Below, in pieces: positions 45,782 through 54,676 of a stretch of DNA of 64,000 bases. The DNA is taken from positions 229,893 to 293,892 of the forward strand of contig NZ_AUBI01000005.1 of NCBI RefSeq assembly GCF_000429165.1. The letters are read 5' to 3'. The translations under genes were made by a program, and so were the position numbers. The stretch's first letter is position 1. Every line of letters starts with the position of its first letter. The stretch comes from Acetobacter nitrogenifigens DSM 23921 = NBRC 105050 (lineage in GTDB: Bacteria; Pseudomonadota; Alphaproteobacteria; Acetobacterales; Acetobacteraceae). Under the pieces are notes generated by a model that made no database searches, was not told the origin of the DNA, and saw only the letters and a program-made list of their open reading frames with translations.

Positions 45782-46798
45782 ATGATCATGTCCACATCGC
45801 CATTCACCAAACAGCTGGCGAGCCGCTTCGCGCGCATCGCCCTTGGCCATGTGCGGCGCGAATACCCCAACAAGCCCGGACATGTGCTGAGCGCCGACGC
45901 CGACGCCCGGACGCCATCCGCCCTGCACCCTGTGTTTTACGGCAGCTTCGACTGGCATTCCTGCGTCCACAGCTACTGGCTGCTCACGAGAGTATTGCGA
46001 CGCTTTCCGACTGCCGACGTAGCCCACGATATCAAAACTCTGTTCGACGAGCAGTTGACGCCAGAAAAAGTCGCCGGTGAATGCGCCTATTTCTCTGAAC
46101 CGGCGGCCCGGGGGTATGAACGTCCCTATGGCTGGGGATGGCTGCTGAAGCTCGCCGCGGAATTGGGCGCGCTGCGGGAGAACCCGTGGCGAGACGCAGT
46201 CGCGCCTCTGGCCGACGTCATCGTCGCACGCTTCACCGATTTTCTTCCGCGCGCGACCTATCCCGTGCGCGTCGGCACGCATTTCAACACAGCGTTTGGT
46301 CTGCGGCTCGCAGCCGACTACGCCGCCACAATGCCGGACAGGACCTTCGCCGCGCTACTCTCCGATACGGCGCTGCGTTGGTATGGCGAAGATCGAGCCT
46401 GCCCCGCCTGGGGCGAGCCGAGCGGCGACGACTTCCTGTCATCGGCGCTGATCGAAGCCGAGTGCATGCACAGCGTCGCACCACCGGCGATGTTTTCAGG
46501 CTGGTTCGACGCGTTCCTTCCAGAACTCCGGGCAGGCATGCCCGCGACGCTGTTCCTCCCGGCCACGGTCAGCGACCGTTCGGACGGCAAGATCGCGCAT
46601 CTGGACGGATTGAACCTCAGCCGCGCCTGGTGCTGGCGGGCGTTGGCGGGCGCTCTTTCCGACGATGACCCGCGCAGGGAAATCATGAATGAAGCCGCCG
46701 CACGTCATATCGACGCGGCGCTGCCGCATCTGGCGGACGATTATATGGGCGAGCACTGGCTCGCCAGTTTCGCTGCGTTGGCGCTGGACGGAGCGTAA
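45782..46798 (+). CDS. DUF2891 family protein
   Basis: A cytoplasmic-type protein of 338 residues with an alpha/alpha-barrel look, of the DUF2891 family. Typical features are HPVFYGSFDWHSCVHSYWLL near the N-terminus, then AYFSEPAARGYERPYGWGWL, YPVRVGTHFNTAFGL, EPSGDDFLSSALIEAECM and LDGLNLSRAWCWRAL, with GEHWLASFAALAL at the end. Conserved His/Asp/Trp residues suggest a glycan- or sugar-acting enzyme, but no reaction is established. The start is 45782 (MIMSTS) with GGAG a few bases upstream; 45788 is also possible. No partner gene is evident. Confidence 0.85.
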   Translation: MIMSTSPFTKQLASRFARIALGHVRREYPNKPGHVLSADADARTPSALHPVFYGSFDWHSCVHSYWLLTRVLRRFPTADVAHDIKTLFDEQLTPEKVAGECAYFSEPAARGYERPYGWGWLLKLAAELGALRENPWRDAVAPLADVIVARFTDFLPRATYPVRVGTHFNTAFGLRLAADYAATMPDRTFAALLSDTALRWYGEDRACPAWGEPSGDDFLSSALIEAECMHSVAPPAMFSGWFDAFLPELRAGMPATLFLPATVSDRSDGKIAHLDGLNLSRAWCWRALAGALSDDDPRREIMNEAAARHIDAALPHLADDYMGEHWLASFAALALDGA

Positions 46799-46821
46799 CG
46801 CCGCCGCCCAGCGCCTTCAGC

Positions 46822-49155
46822 TTACGCGGCGCTCTTGTTCTTGAGCGCTGCGAGCACATCCTCCGGACGGATCGGCTGGTGACGCAGGCGAACGCCAACC
46901 GCGTTGAAGATCGCATTGGCAACAGCAGCGCCAACGACCGTCACGCCCGGCTCGCCCAGACCCATCGGCTTTTCCGTGCTTTCAATGAACTCAATGTCCA
47001 TCTCCGGCACGCTTGCGATGCGCAGCGGCGTATAGGTGTCGAGGTTACGATCCTTGCAGGTCCCGTCGACGATCTCGCTGCCTTCGCACAGGGCCATGCT
47101 CAGGCCCCAGAGCGCGCCGCCCTCGGTCTGCGCCAAAGCGCCGCCCGGATCGACGATGGTGCCTGCATCCAGTACCAGCCAGAGCTTTTCGCACGTCACA
47201 AGACCTGTCGCCCGGTCCACATGAACCCGCGCCGCGCCTGCGGTCCAGGTCGGCATGCCCCGCTCCTGTCCGAACGTCGTCGCGATCCCGAGACCGGTGT
47301 CTTTCGGCAGGGGCTGACCCCAAGCTGCCTTTTCGGCAAGGCGCTTGAGGACGGCGGCCTGACGGAGAGCCCCGCCATTAGAATCCGGCGCCTCCCCCTT
47401 GTTGCGCCCGTCAGGTCCCTCGCCGTTGAGCATCGACAGGCGCAGCGCCACCGGATCCTTGCCGGTTTCATGCGCCACCTCGTCCCAGAACGCTTCCAGC
47501 GCCCAGCTCGTCCAGCCGGCGCTGACCGAACGCAGCCAGCCCGGACGGAACGTATCGTTGGCCAGGTCATTGCTGATCGCCCGCACACGAAGGGGACCAC
47601 AGTTGTACCAGTGATCGGCGCCCGCGATCGCGAACTGGTCATACGGCTTGCCGTCGACGCCCTTGGACATCGCCGCAGCGGCCATGACCTGCGTCGGCCA
47701 TCCTGCCGCCGCGTGATGCTGCATACCGTGGAACGTGTCCTTGCCGGTCATCGCGACGCGCAGGGTCTGCACCGACGGAGAACGGATGGAATCGAACATC
47801 ATGTCGTCGGAACGCGTCAGGATCAGCTTGACCGGCTTGCCGCCCAAAGCCTTCGACGCCAAAGCCGCCGGAACCGCGTAATCGCCGTTCAGGCGACGCC
47901 CGAAACCTCCGCCGAGCATATAGGTCATCATCCTGACCTTGCCCGAGGCGACGCCCAGCGCCTTTTCGATGACCGGCAGAAACAGGCTCTGCCACTGGTT
48001 GCCACAGTGGATTTCCCAGACGCCGTCATTCAGACGCGCAAGCGCGTTCATCGGTTCGAGCTGGTAATGCATCACCGAAGCGCAGGTGTAGGTGCGCTCG
48101 AACACTGTCGACGCCTTCGAGAACGCGTCGTCCACGCCATGATCGTTCACGACCATCACGCCAACGCCCTTGTCGGCGATCAGCGAGCGTGCGTGATCCT
48201 GAATGTCCTTTTCACTGACATGCGCGGTCTTGCCCGGCGTCCACTCCACCTTGAGCCTGTCCGTCGCGCGGATGGCCGCCGGGTAAGACGACGCAAGCAC
48301 GACGACCCAGCCGGGAACCGTGTCCGACGGATCCTCAAGCACAATGTAACGCAGGTAGCCCGGCACCTTCTTCGCCTCGGCGTCATCGACCGAGACAACC
48401 TTCGAACCATATCGGGTGGGCGGCATTTTCGGGCGGCCATAGACCATCCCGTCGATTTTCGCGTCGATGCCATACATCGCCGTGCCGTCGATCTTGGCCG
48501 GAATGTCGAGCGCCTTGACGTCCTTGCCGACCATGCGACGTTCGGACGCAGGCTTGAGCGGAAGCTTCGTCAGTTCGTCAGGCGTGAAGCTGCGCGTCGG
48601 GCGCGCCTGCCCCACGATGTCGCCATAACCGAGGGAGCGGTCGCCCGCCGTCACCACACCGTTGCGCGCAACGCATTTGTCCGGCGTCACGCCGAGAATT
48701 TTGGCGGCCTCTTCGACCAGAACGGTCCGCGCGGCGGCGCCAGCCTGCCGGAAAACATCCCAGGTCTGCCAGACGGACCAGGATCCGCCCGTGACCATCA
48801 TTCCCCATTTCGGATCGGTGTCGACGTGGGTGATCTTCACCTTGTCCCAGTCGGCTTCCATTTCATCGGCGATGATGCGCGCCAGCGCCGTTCCGACATG
48901 CTGGCCCATCTCGGCGCGGATGATGTTGACGTTGACCTCGCCATCCGAACCCACCGAGCACCAGATTGTCGGCTCGAACTGCTCCGGCGGCAGTGGCGCG
49001 CCAGCAGGGAAAACCTGCGTCGCGCGCGCCTGTCGGGCGAAACCGAACAGAAGCGCCCCGCCGACGCCCGCAGAGAGAAAGCCGCGACGGGAAAGTCCCG
49101 TCGCGCTGGCCAGCGCCCGATCCTGTTCGGCGGCGATGCGCTCGAGCCTACCCAT
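46822..49155 (-). CDS. Periplasmic aldehyde dehydrogenase, molybdopterin-binding large subunit
   Basis: A protein of 777 residues of the xanthine oxidase/isoquinoline 1-oxidoreductase family. It has a twin-arginine signal (GLSRRGFLSAGVGGALLFG, arginines at 23-24), so the folded molybdenum enzyme is exported by Tat. Cofactor and substrate segments include RAEMGQHVGTALARIIADEM, GGSWSVWQTWDVFRQAGA, MLGGGFGRRLNGDYAVPAAL and EKPMGLGEPGV near the C-terminus (active-site glutamate). With the Fe-S and cytochrome genes upstream it forms the acetic-acid-bacterial membrane aldehyde dehydrogenase that oxidises acetaldehyde to acetate and feeds ubiquinone. An alternative substrate (another aldehyde or N-heterocycle) cannot be excluded. 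It overlaps the Fe-S gene by 8 bases. Confidence 0.88.
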   Translation of the reverse strand: MGRLERIAAEQDRALASATGLSRRGFLSAGVGGALLFGFARQARATQVFPAGAPLPPEQFEPTIWCSVGSDGEVNVNIIRAEMGQHVGTALARIIADEMEADWDKVKITHVDTDPKWGMMVTGGSWSVWQTWDVFRQAGAAARTVLVEEAAKILGVTPDKCVARNGVVTAGDRSLGYGDIVGQARPTRSFTPDELTKLPLKPASERRMVGKDVKALDIPAKIDGTAMYGIDAKIDGMVYGRPKMPPTRYGSKVVSVDDAEAKKVPGYLRYIVLEDPSDTVPGWVVVLASSYPAAIRATDRLKVEWTPGKTAHVSEKDIQDHARSLIADKGVGVMVVNDHGVDDAFSKASTVFERTYTCASVMHYQLEPMNALARLNDGVWEIHCGNQWQSLFLPVIEKALGVASGKVRMMTYMLGGGFGRRLNGDYAVPAALASKALGGKPVKLILTRSDDMMFDSIRSPSVQTLRVAMTGKDTFHGMQHHAAAGWPTQVMAAAAMSKGVDGKPYDQFAIAGADHWYNCGPLRVRAISNDLANDTFRPGWLRSVSAGWTSWALEAFWDEVAHETGKDPVALRLSMLNGEGPDGRNKGEAPDSNGGALRQAAVLKRLAEKAAWGQPLPKDTGLGIATTFGQERGMPTWTAGAARVHVDRATGLVTCEKLWLVLDAGTIVDPGGALAQTEGGALWGLSMALCEGSEIVDGTCKDRNLDTYTPLRIASVPEMDIEFIESTEKPMGLGEPGVTVVGAAVANAIFNAVGVRLRHQPIRPEDVLAALKNKSAA

Positions 49156-49636
49156 TGGACGTCTCCCCGGTCTTGGCGGATCGCATCGCGACGGCGGCCT
49201 GTTTGATGGCCTTGCGGATGCGGATGTAGGTCATGCAGCGGCACAGGCTGCCGCCCATGACCGCGTCGATATCCTCGTCGGTGGGCGACGGGTAATCCTT
49301 GAGCAGGCTGGCCGCCTGCATGATCTGGCCCGACTGGCAGTAGCCGCATTGCGGCACCTGAAGGTCGCGCCACGCCTCCTGCACAGGATGCGCTCCTGCC
49401 GGGTCGAGGCCTTCGATCGTCGTGATTTCAGCACCTGCAATCGCCGAGATCGGGGTGATGCAGGATCGCGTAGCCCGCCCGCCGACATGCACGGTGCAGG
49501 CGCCGCACTGGCCGACGCCGCAGCCGAACTTCGTCCCGGTCAACCCGAGATCGTCACGGATCGCCCACAGGAGCGGCGTGTCTTCCGGCCCATCGACCGA
49601 AACGTCACTGCCATTGAGTTTGAACTTGATCATCAT
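49148..49636 (-). CDS. Aldehyde dehydrogenase [2Fe-2S] small subunit
   Basis: A protein of 162 residues with two [2Fe-2S] clusters. The plant-ferredoxin-like cluster is FGCGVGQCGACTVHV plus a downstream cysteine (TRSCITP). The second, helical cluster uses PQCGYCQSGQIMQA and LCRCMTYIRIRKAI. It passes electrons from molybdopterin to the cytochrome subunit. No signal peptide is seen, so it is probably carried out with the Tat-tagged large subunit. It lies 19 bases after the cytochrome gene and overlaps the large-subunit gene, showing one operon. Confidence 0.92.
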   Translation of the reverse strand: MMIKFKLNGSDVSVDGPEDTPLLWAIRDDLGLTGTKFGCGVGQCGACTVHVGGRATRSCITPISAIAGAEITTIEGLDPAGAHPVQEAWRDLQVPQCGYCQSGQIMQAASLLKDYPSPTDEDIDAVMGGSLCRCMTYIRIRKAIKQAAVAMRSAKTGETSNG

Positions 49637-49655
49637 CCGGCTCCGTGACCGCGGC

Positions 49656-50984
49656 TCAATGGGAGGAGTTCACAGGAGGAATCTCGACAAGCTTGCGCGC
49701 TTCCGCAGCCTTCTTCTCAAGATCCGTCCACGGCGGCCGCGTCGTCCGTGTGCGGCGCAGATAGGCCGCGATGCGGGCCATGTCGTGGTCGCTGAGAGCG
49801 TTATAGAAGCTCGGCATCGCGACGCCGCTCTGCCCCTCTGGCGCGGTGAGACCACGCAACATCACCATGAACAGGTCGTTCGGCTCGTCGAGCCAAAGGG
49901 CGCTGTTCAACGCCAACTCAGGCCGACCGAGCACCGGAGACGGCGCGGCGTTGTAATGGCAGGCCGCGCAGGCGCCCTGATACAGCGTGGCGTCGGCATC
50001 CGTCGTCGGGCCAAGCAGATCGCGCTTGGACTGCTGCATGGCGAGTTCAAGAGCAGCCTTGTCGCCCGAGACGCGCTGCGCCGCGTGGTCGATGTCGGCG
50101 AAGTAGTGCGCTATGGCGCGAACGTCGGACTCAGGAATCTGCGACAGGAACTGGTGCGGCACCGGCGACATCGGGCCGCCCGCAGGACCGTGCAGCGGCG
50201 CTACGCCGTAACGCAGATACGCGAACAGTTCATCCTCGGTCCAGACGACCGGCGTCGGATTATGCTCGTTAAGCGGCGGAGCGATCCAGCCGTCCACGAC
50301 GGCGCCGTCGTAACGGGAGCCGGATTTCTCGGCGCCCAGCAGGTTGCGCGGCGTATGGCAGGAGCCGCAATGGCTCGCGCCCTCGGCGAGATAAGCCCCG
50401 CGATTCCACTGTGCGTCATGATTCGGGTCCGGCTTGAAATCGCCGGGGCGGAAGAACAGCATCTTCCAGCCAGCGAGCACGATGCGCGGCGTGATCGAGA
50501 GCGGGAACGTGTTCTCGCGATGCGTCATGTGGACCGCAGGCTGCGTCATCAGCCACGCATACAGGTCCGAGATGTCGCTGTCGGTCATCTTCGTGAAGTG
50601 ATCGTACACGAAAGCAGGCAGCAGATGCGCGCCGGAGCGCGACACGCCTAGCTTCATCGCACGAGCAAGCGCCTCTTCGGACCAGCCGCCGATGCCCGTT
50701 TCTGGGTCAGGCGTGATGTTCGGAGAATAGATCGTGCCGAAGGGCGACTGCATGGCGTAATCGCCAGCAAGAGTCGGACCGCCGCCGAGATCCTGCCGCG
50801 TATGGCATTCCGCGCAATAACCTTGCGCCGCCACGATGCGGCCACGTTCTATCTGGGCGGCTGAAAACTGCCCTGATTTCGGCAACGCGACTTTCGGCAA
50901 AGCCGGGTACCACGCGTACCAAAGAAAGCCGAGGCCGCCGACAACTGCCAGTCCGACAACGGCCGCGAGTATGCGTTTGATCAC
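49656..50984 (-). CDS. Three-haem cytochrome c subunit of the aldehyde dehydrogenase
   Basis: A protein of 442 residues starting with GTG at 50984, which begins a single uncleaved or cleaved N-terminal membrane helix (VIKRILAAVVGLAVVGGLGF). Three haem-c sites are visible: CAECH at 57-61, CGSCH in the middle and CAACH near the C-terminus, each followed by its own methionine-containing domain. This is the layout of the cytochrome subunits of acetic-acid-bacterial alcohol and aldehyde dehydrogenases, which pass electrons to ubiquinone on the periplasmic face. It is the first gene of the operon, followed by the Fe-S and molybdopterin subunits. Confidence 0.9.
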   Translation of the reverse strand: MIKRILAAVVGLAVVGGLGFLWYAWYPALPKVALPKSGQFSAAQIERGRIVAAQGYCAECHTRQDLGGGPTLAGDYAMQSPFGTIYSPNITPDPETGIGGWSEEALARAMKLGVSRSGAHLLPAFVYDHFTKMTDSDISDLYAWLMTQPAVHMTHRENTFPLSITPRIVLAGWKMLFFRPGDFKPDPNHDAQWNRGAYLAEGASHCGSCHTPRNLLGAEKSGSRYDGAVVDGWIAPPLNEHNPTPVVWTEDELFAYLRYGVAPLHGPAGGPMSPVPHQFLSQIPESDVRAIAHYFADIDHAAQRVSGDKAALELAMQQSKRDLLGPTTDADATLYQGACAACHYNAAPSPVLGRPELALNSALWLDEPNDLFMVMLRGLTAPEGQSGVAMPSFYNALSDHDMARIAAYLRRTRTTRPPWTDLEKKAAEARKLVEIPPVNSSH

Positions 50985-51321
50985 TGCGCCCCCACTACCC
51001 GAAAACCAGAGTCTCGCGACCGTGATCGACGACAACCGCCGCCGTACACGCAATCGCGAGCGCCCTGAAGCGATGCATTAAATGCATATCAAAAGGGTAA
51101 AAACCACGAAAACGACATATGATTTATGTCATGGCGGAAATGGTAGCAACAGACTCACCACTTGCCAGCCTTGTTTAGCAATCGAAAGCATTATCTATAT
51201 TCATTCATATACAGACAATGCTTATTCAGTTACTGAGAACTGTTCTTATTTCCATAACATTCGCATGAAAGAGACGCCCGAAGAACAAAGACTTATCTTC
51301 AGGCGTCTACCCCTTAACCGA
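50985..51321. other. AT-rich intergenic region upstream of the aldehyde dehydrogenase operon
   Basis: About 340 bases, noticeably AT-richer than the surroundings from 51080 to 51250. It contains the promoter of the minus-strand cytochrome gene. Near its far end a stem-loop (51269-51307) pairs AGACGCC-C-GAAGA with TCTTC-A-GGCGTCT and lies just after the mannitol dehydrogenase stop codon. Confidence 0.5.
51269..51307 (-). terminator. Stem-loop after the mannitol dehydrogenase gene
   Basis: AGACGCC...GAAGA and TCTTC...GGCGTCT pair over 12 base pairs with one mismatch and an 11-base loop, 14 bases past the stop codon. On the minus strand it is followed by CTTTCATG, a weak T-run. Confidence 0.55.
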
Positions 51322-52797
51322 TCACCCCTGCATGTCGGCCAGAACCTTCGCCGCTCCGCGTTCACGAATATCTTTACGAAACGCGACAAACCGGGAAGCG
51401 AACGACTCGCTGCCAGCGACTCCCCAACCGTCAAAAAGCGTCAGCGAGAGCGGTGCCGCCAGATCGTCAGCGCGCAGTGTCGCCAGATCCGCGTCGCTGG
51501 CGTTTGGCTCACGCAGGTCAAACGGCGCGCCCTTGTCGTCGACGTTGGCTGCATTCTCCGCCCAGCAGGCAAGCGTAAACGCTTCCAGACTGATGTCGCG
51601 CCCGGCGTCGATCAATTCGCGCACAGTCGTCCCCAGAAAGACCGGCAGCTTGGCAAAACTGTCGGAGGCGATGCGTTCAAGCTGGTCGCCTACCGCTGCG
51701 CTTCGAAAACGCCGCAGCACATTGCGCGCATACTCGCCCACATCGACATCATCTGGTGGCGTGAGAAGCGGCGCCACATCGCCATCCAGAAAACTTTCCA
51801 GCAAGCTGACGACACGCAGATCCTGCATCGCGGCATGCACGGTTCTGTAACCAATACGAAGCCCTATATGCGACACCACCGTGTGGGCGGCATTCAACAT
51901 CCGCAGCTTCACCTGCTCGTACGGCGCGACGTCCACCCGAAGTTGAACGCCCACGGCTTCGAATTCCGGCCTGCCAGCGCAGAACGCGTCTTCGACCACC
52001 CATTGCCTGAAGTCTTCCGAGTAAACCGGCGTCAGGTCTTCCACGCCGCTCGCATCGTTCAGGCGCGCGACATCCGCATCCGTAACCGACGGCGCGATGC
52101 GATCGACCATGCTGGATGGAAAAGACACGTTTTCGCGTATCCACGCGCCCAGCGACGGGTCGCGCGCCTCCGCGAACCCGCAGAACGCGCTCTGCGCCGC
52201 CGTCCCGTTATGCTGGAGATTATCGCAGGACAGGACCGTAAACGGGCCAACGCCCTCATCGCGCCGCAGGCGCAGCGCCTCGCACACAAGGCCAAACGCG
52301 CTTTGCGGGATGTCCCGCTTCAAATCTTCAGCGATGAACGGATCGTCCAACATGAACGCTCCGTCAGCGTCGATGAAATATCCACCCTCGGTAATGGTCA
52401 GGGTCACGATCCGGATCGCGGGGTCGGCGAGGCGACGAATCAGCGCATCATAGCCTTCGTTGCAACTGACATAGTCCACGATCGAGCCGACGACGCGAAC
52501 GACGGCCGGGTCGTCCGGCGAAAATTCCGTCAGCGTGAACAGGCCGTCCTGTTTGTGGAACGCCTCGGCGCGCCCGGTCTCGCGTTTTCCCTGCCGGATG
52601 CCGACGCCCAGAATTCCCCAGGCTTCCTGGCTAGGGAGCGCCAGAATGCGATCCAGATAGAGCGCCTGATGCGCGCGATGAAAATTGCCGACGCCGATAT
52701 GTGCGACGCCTGCCGAGACCTTCGTCCTGTCGTAATCCGGCGTGACCACGGTCACGGGCAGTTTCTCAAGGGTCGCGTTCGACAGGTGGGTCTTCAT
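51322..52797 (-). CDS. Mannitol dehydrogenase family oxidoreductase (polyol/fructuronate type)
   Basis: An NAD(P)-dependent long-chain polyol dehydrogenase of 491 residues. The start at 52797 (MKTHLSNATLEKLPV) gives the family length. The Rossmann part has VAHIGVGNFHRAHQALYLDR and GILGVGIRQGK; VTLTITEGGY is another family hallmark. The catalytic K-x4-N-x2-H motif is VKLRMLNAAHTVVSHIG, and VLSCDNLQHNG supplies the other conserved asparagine. Members interconvert mannitol and fructose or arabitol and xylulose in the cytoplasm. Which polyol is used here cannot be decided by eye. It is divergent from rpmI. Confidence 0.92.
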   Translation of the reverse strand: MKTHLSNATLEKLPVTVVTPDYDRTKVSAGVAHIGVGNFHRAHQALYLDRILALPSQEAWGILGVGIRQGKRETGRAEAFHKQDGLFTLTEFSPDDPAVVRVVGSIVDYVSCNEGYDALIRRLADPAIRIVTLTITEGGYFIDADGAFMLDDPFIAEDLKRDIPQSAFGLVCEALRLRRDEGVGPFTVLSCDNLQHNGTAAQSAFCGFAEARDPSLGAWIRENVSFPSSMVDRIAPSVTDADVARLNDASGVEDLTPVYSEDFRQWVVEDAFCAGRPEFEAVGVQLRVDVAPYEQVKLRMLNAAHTVVSHIGLRIGYRTVHAAMQDLRVVSLLESFLDGDVAPLLTPPDDVDVGEYARNVLRRFRSAAVGDQLERIASDSFAKLPVFLGTTVRELIDAGRDISLEAFTLACWAENAANVDDKGAPFDLREPNASDADLATLRADDLAAPLSLTLFDGWGVAGSESFASRFVAFRKDIRERGAAKVLADMQG

Positions 52798-52827
52798 ACC
52801 CTGACTCCTAAAAATTATATGTAGAAC

Positions 52828-53000
52828 GAGAGGCCCGATGTGTCGGGTGAGCCTCAATGCGCGCAAAACGCCCCGTGTTATGAGGCGTTGCCGGAGAATG
52901 TCGGGGTCGAAACGCCAACGTGCGAAAACCGGACTTGAAACCGGAACGGCGGTTGGGTATGACCGCCGCTCATTCACGCGCCCGGGCCTGTGGGGCATGC
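52828..53000 (+). promoter_or_regulatory. Structured leader upstream of rpmI-rplT
   Basis: Three stem-loops follow one another: GAGGC-CCGA-TGTG-TCGG with closing GCCTC (about 52831-52855), AACGCC with GGCGTT (about 52867-52889), and GGCGGT with ACCGCC (about 52947-52969). The segment precedes rpmI by about 60-230 bases. In bacteria with infC-rpmI-rplT operons, ribosomal protein L20 represses its own operon through such leaders. Here infC is absent from this position, so the leader may carry its own promoter. The resemblance to a known L20 leader is inferred only from position and foldability. Confidence 0.4.
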
Positions 53001-53056
53001 CCGGCCGTGCTCTGCCTTTCCGCCATGCGGAGGGGCCATTCGTCAAGGAGACCGAA

Positions 53057-53260
53057 ATGCCCAAGATGAAGACCAAGTCGTCGGTCAAGAAGCGGTTCAA
53101 AATCACCGCGACCGGTAAAGTGCTCTGCGGCCCTGGCAACAAGCGCCACGGCCTGATCAACCGCCCGCAGAAGATGAAGCGCACGAATCGCGGCCCGCAG
53201 ACCATGACGGACATGGATGCGAAGACCGTGAAGCAGTGGGCCCCCTACGGACTGGCTTGA
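53057..53260 (+). CDS. rpmI: 50S ribosomal protein L35
   Basis: A basic protein of 67 residues of the large ribosomal subunit. It opens [20 protein letters not shown] and has the conserved [26 protein letters not shown] precedes the ATG as a strong ribosome-binding site. It is 14 bases from rplT, forming the usual rpmI-rplT pair; infC, which often comes first, is not adjacent. Confidence 0.97.
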   Translation: MPKMKTKSSVKKRFKITATGKVLCGPGNKRHGLINRPQKMKRTNRGPQTMTDMDAKTVKQWAPYGLA

Positions 53261-53274
53261 GGAGCATCTGAACT

Positions 53275-53637
53275 ATGGCACGTGTTAAGCGCGGCGTTAC
53301 GTCGCACGCCCGTCACAAGAAGGTCCTCGAGCTCGCCAAGGGCTATCGCGGCCGGTCATCAACGAACTACCGCATTGCGCTTGAGCGCGTCGAGAAAGGC
53401 CTTCAGTACGCCTATCGCGACCGTCGCAACAAGAAGCGCGAGTTCCGCGCCCTGTGGATCCAGCGTATCAATGCCGCTGTCCGCGAGCATGGCCTGACCT
53501 ACAGCCGTTTCATCAACGGTCTGGACAAGGCTGGCATCGAAATCGACCGCAAGGTTCTCGCCGCCATCGCTTTCGATGACGCCGCGACCTTCGGTGAAAT
53601 CGTGAAGAAGGCCCAGGCCGCTCTCGCAGCAGGCTGA
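53275..53637 (+). CDS. rplT: 50S ribosomal protein L20
   Basis: A protein of 120 residues that binds 23S rRNA early in 50S assembly and can repress its own operon. The N-terminus [20 protein letters not shown] and [20 protein letters not shown] are diagnostic, as is [20 protein letters not shown] followed by SRFINGL. A strong intrinsic terminator follows; pheS and pheT, often next, are absent. Confidence 0.97.
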   Translation: MARVKRGVTSHARHKKVLELAKGYRGRSSTNYRIALERVEKGLQYAYRDRRNKKREFRALWIQRINAAVREHGLTYSRFINGLDKAGIEIDRKVLAAIAFDDAATFGEIVKKAQAALAAG

Positions 53638-53668
53638 AGCCGGTCTGGCCCTTCAGGACCAGACACAC

Positions 53669-53697
53669 AAAAAAGCCGCCTTCGGGCGGCTTTTTTT
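53669..53697 (+). terminator. Intrinsic terminator after rplT
   Basis: GCCGCC-TTCG-GGCGGC forms a GC stem with a stable tetraloop, preceded by A6 and followed by T7. This is the clearest Rho-independent terminator in the window and works on both strands. A second small hairpin (GTCTGG / CCAGAC) lies just before it. Confidence 0.92.
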
Positions 53698-53999
53698 ATG
53701 CGGGTTTTTCATACCCAAATCACGCGGCAGCAAGCCCGCCGCCTCAGCAAAGCCATCGCGTCGGGCGCCAAGTCGCCAGGCCGCGCGATCTGACGGGGAT
53801 GATCCGGGCGAGTCGGCGCTTCCGGCCGGTCGTGTATTGCCGCCCCTGAGCGCACTCGCGAACCGTAGACAAGCCATTCCCTCCCTGCGGCACAGCAGGA
53901 GCGTCATCCGGCCAGACGAAATCGGCTGATCGGATAAAGGGGCTCGCCAAAACAATAAACCAGAGCAATATCCGTGAAGCCGTCTGAACGGATACGGCT
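53698..53999. other. Intergenic region between rplT and the TetR gene
   Basis: About 300 bases with no convincing gene. Open frames on the minus strand overlap the terminator and are arginine-rich artefacts of GC-rich sequence. I see no tRNA or repeat. Confidence 0.5.
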
Positions 54000-54587
54000 C
54001 TAGCCGGGACTTGGCGACACCAGCGGCAGAAAAACATCCTCGACAATCTCACGGATCGCAGTGTCCGAGAGCGGGGCGAACGTCATCAGCAACTCGTGGC
54101 GAACAAGGTCCAGAGGCAACGCGGCGATCCGGGGCGTCAGCCGTGTCGGGTCGATCTCCCCGCGCTCCACAGCCCTCGCCAGAACGGCGCGAAACTGATG
54201 TCCGTCCACGATGCACGCGTGCAGATCGGCAAAACTGGATCTTTCGGCTGCAAGATCCCGCTGCATATCGAACACCAGTTGCAGCCCGTCTCCCCTGGAG
54301 CGATCCGACATGAAGCGGAGAAGCAGGCTGAGTTCCTCGCGCAGACTGCCGAGATCAGGAATGACGATGGTGTCCCGCGCGAATTGCCGCGCCAAAGCAG
54401 CCGTCACCAAAGCCAGACGGCCGGCCCAGCGCCGATGCAGCACAGGTCGACTTGTTCCGGCCCGGCGAGCGACATTTTCCAGTGTCAAACCTGCATAGCC
54501 GCTTTCAGCAAGCTCGGCCCATGCCGCGTCCAGGATGGCCTCCTCCAACGCAACGCCGCGTCGCCTTCCCCCGTTTTGAGCTGTCAT
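54000..54587 (-). CDS. TetR family transcriptional regulator
   Basis: A protein of 195 residues. The DNA-binding domain reads EEAILDAAWAELAESGYAGL then TLENVARRAGTSRPVLHRRW, with the recognition helix containing TSRPVLHRRW, a form typical of TetR_C_11-type regulators. The ATG at 54587 has AGAGG 5-6 bases upstream; the adjoining ATG at 54590 is also possible. It is divergent from an FAD monooxygenase gene with an 89-base shared promoter that carries repeated AATCTTAT elements, so it is probably the repressor of that gene and of itself. Confidence 0.9.
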   Translation of the reverse strand: MTAQNGGRRRGVALEEAILDAAWAELAESGYAGLTLENVARRAGTSRPVLHRRWAGRLALVTAALARQFARDTIVIPDLGSLREELSLLLRFMSDRSRGDGLQLVFDMQRDLAAERSSFADLHACIVDGHQFRAVLARAVERGEIDPTRLTPRIAALPLDLVRHELLMTFAPLSDTAIREIVEDVFLPLVSPSPG

Positions 54588-54608
54588 CATCACCTCTTTA
54601 GATGCCTG

Positions 54609-54663
54609 AAGAATCTTATTGTTTTTTAGATCGCAGTATATAAGATACACAAAGAATCTTATT
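54609..54663. promoter_or_regulatory. Repeated operator elements between tetR and the FAD monooxygenase
   Basis: AAGAATCTTATT occurs at 54609-54620 and again at 54652-54663. Between them TATATAAGATAC carries the same core in inverted orientation. The three sites lie in the AT-rich divergent promoter and are good candidates for binding of the adjacent TetR protein. Confidence 0.55.
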
Positions 54664-54676
54664 TCTCGGAAATAGC

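Noticed and set aside
42842..46798. A 1318-codon open frame on the plus strand running antisense to DUF2252 and htpG
   Set aside because: Only its C-terminal 338 residues (DUF2891) are protein-like. The rest is arginine-rich antisense sequence of strongly coding genes, as expected in GC-rich DNA.
53653..54052. Minus-strand frames after rplT
   Set aside because: They run through the rplT terminator or the 3' end of the TetR gene and have low-complexity arginine-rich content.
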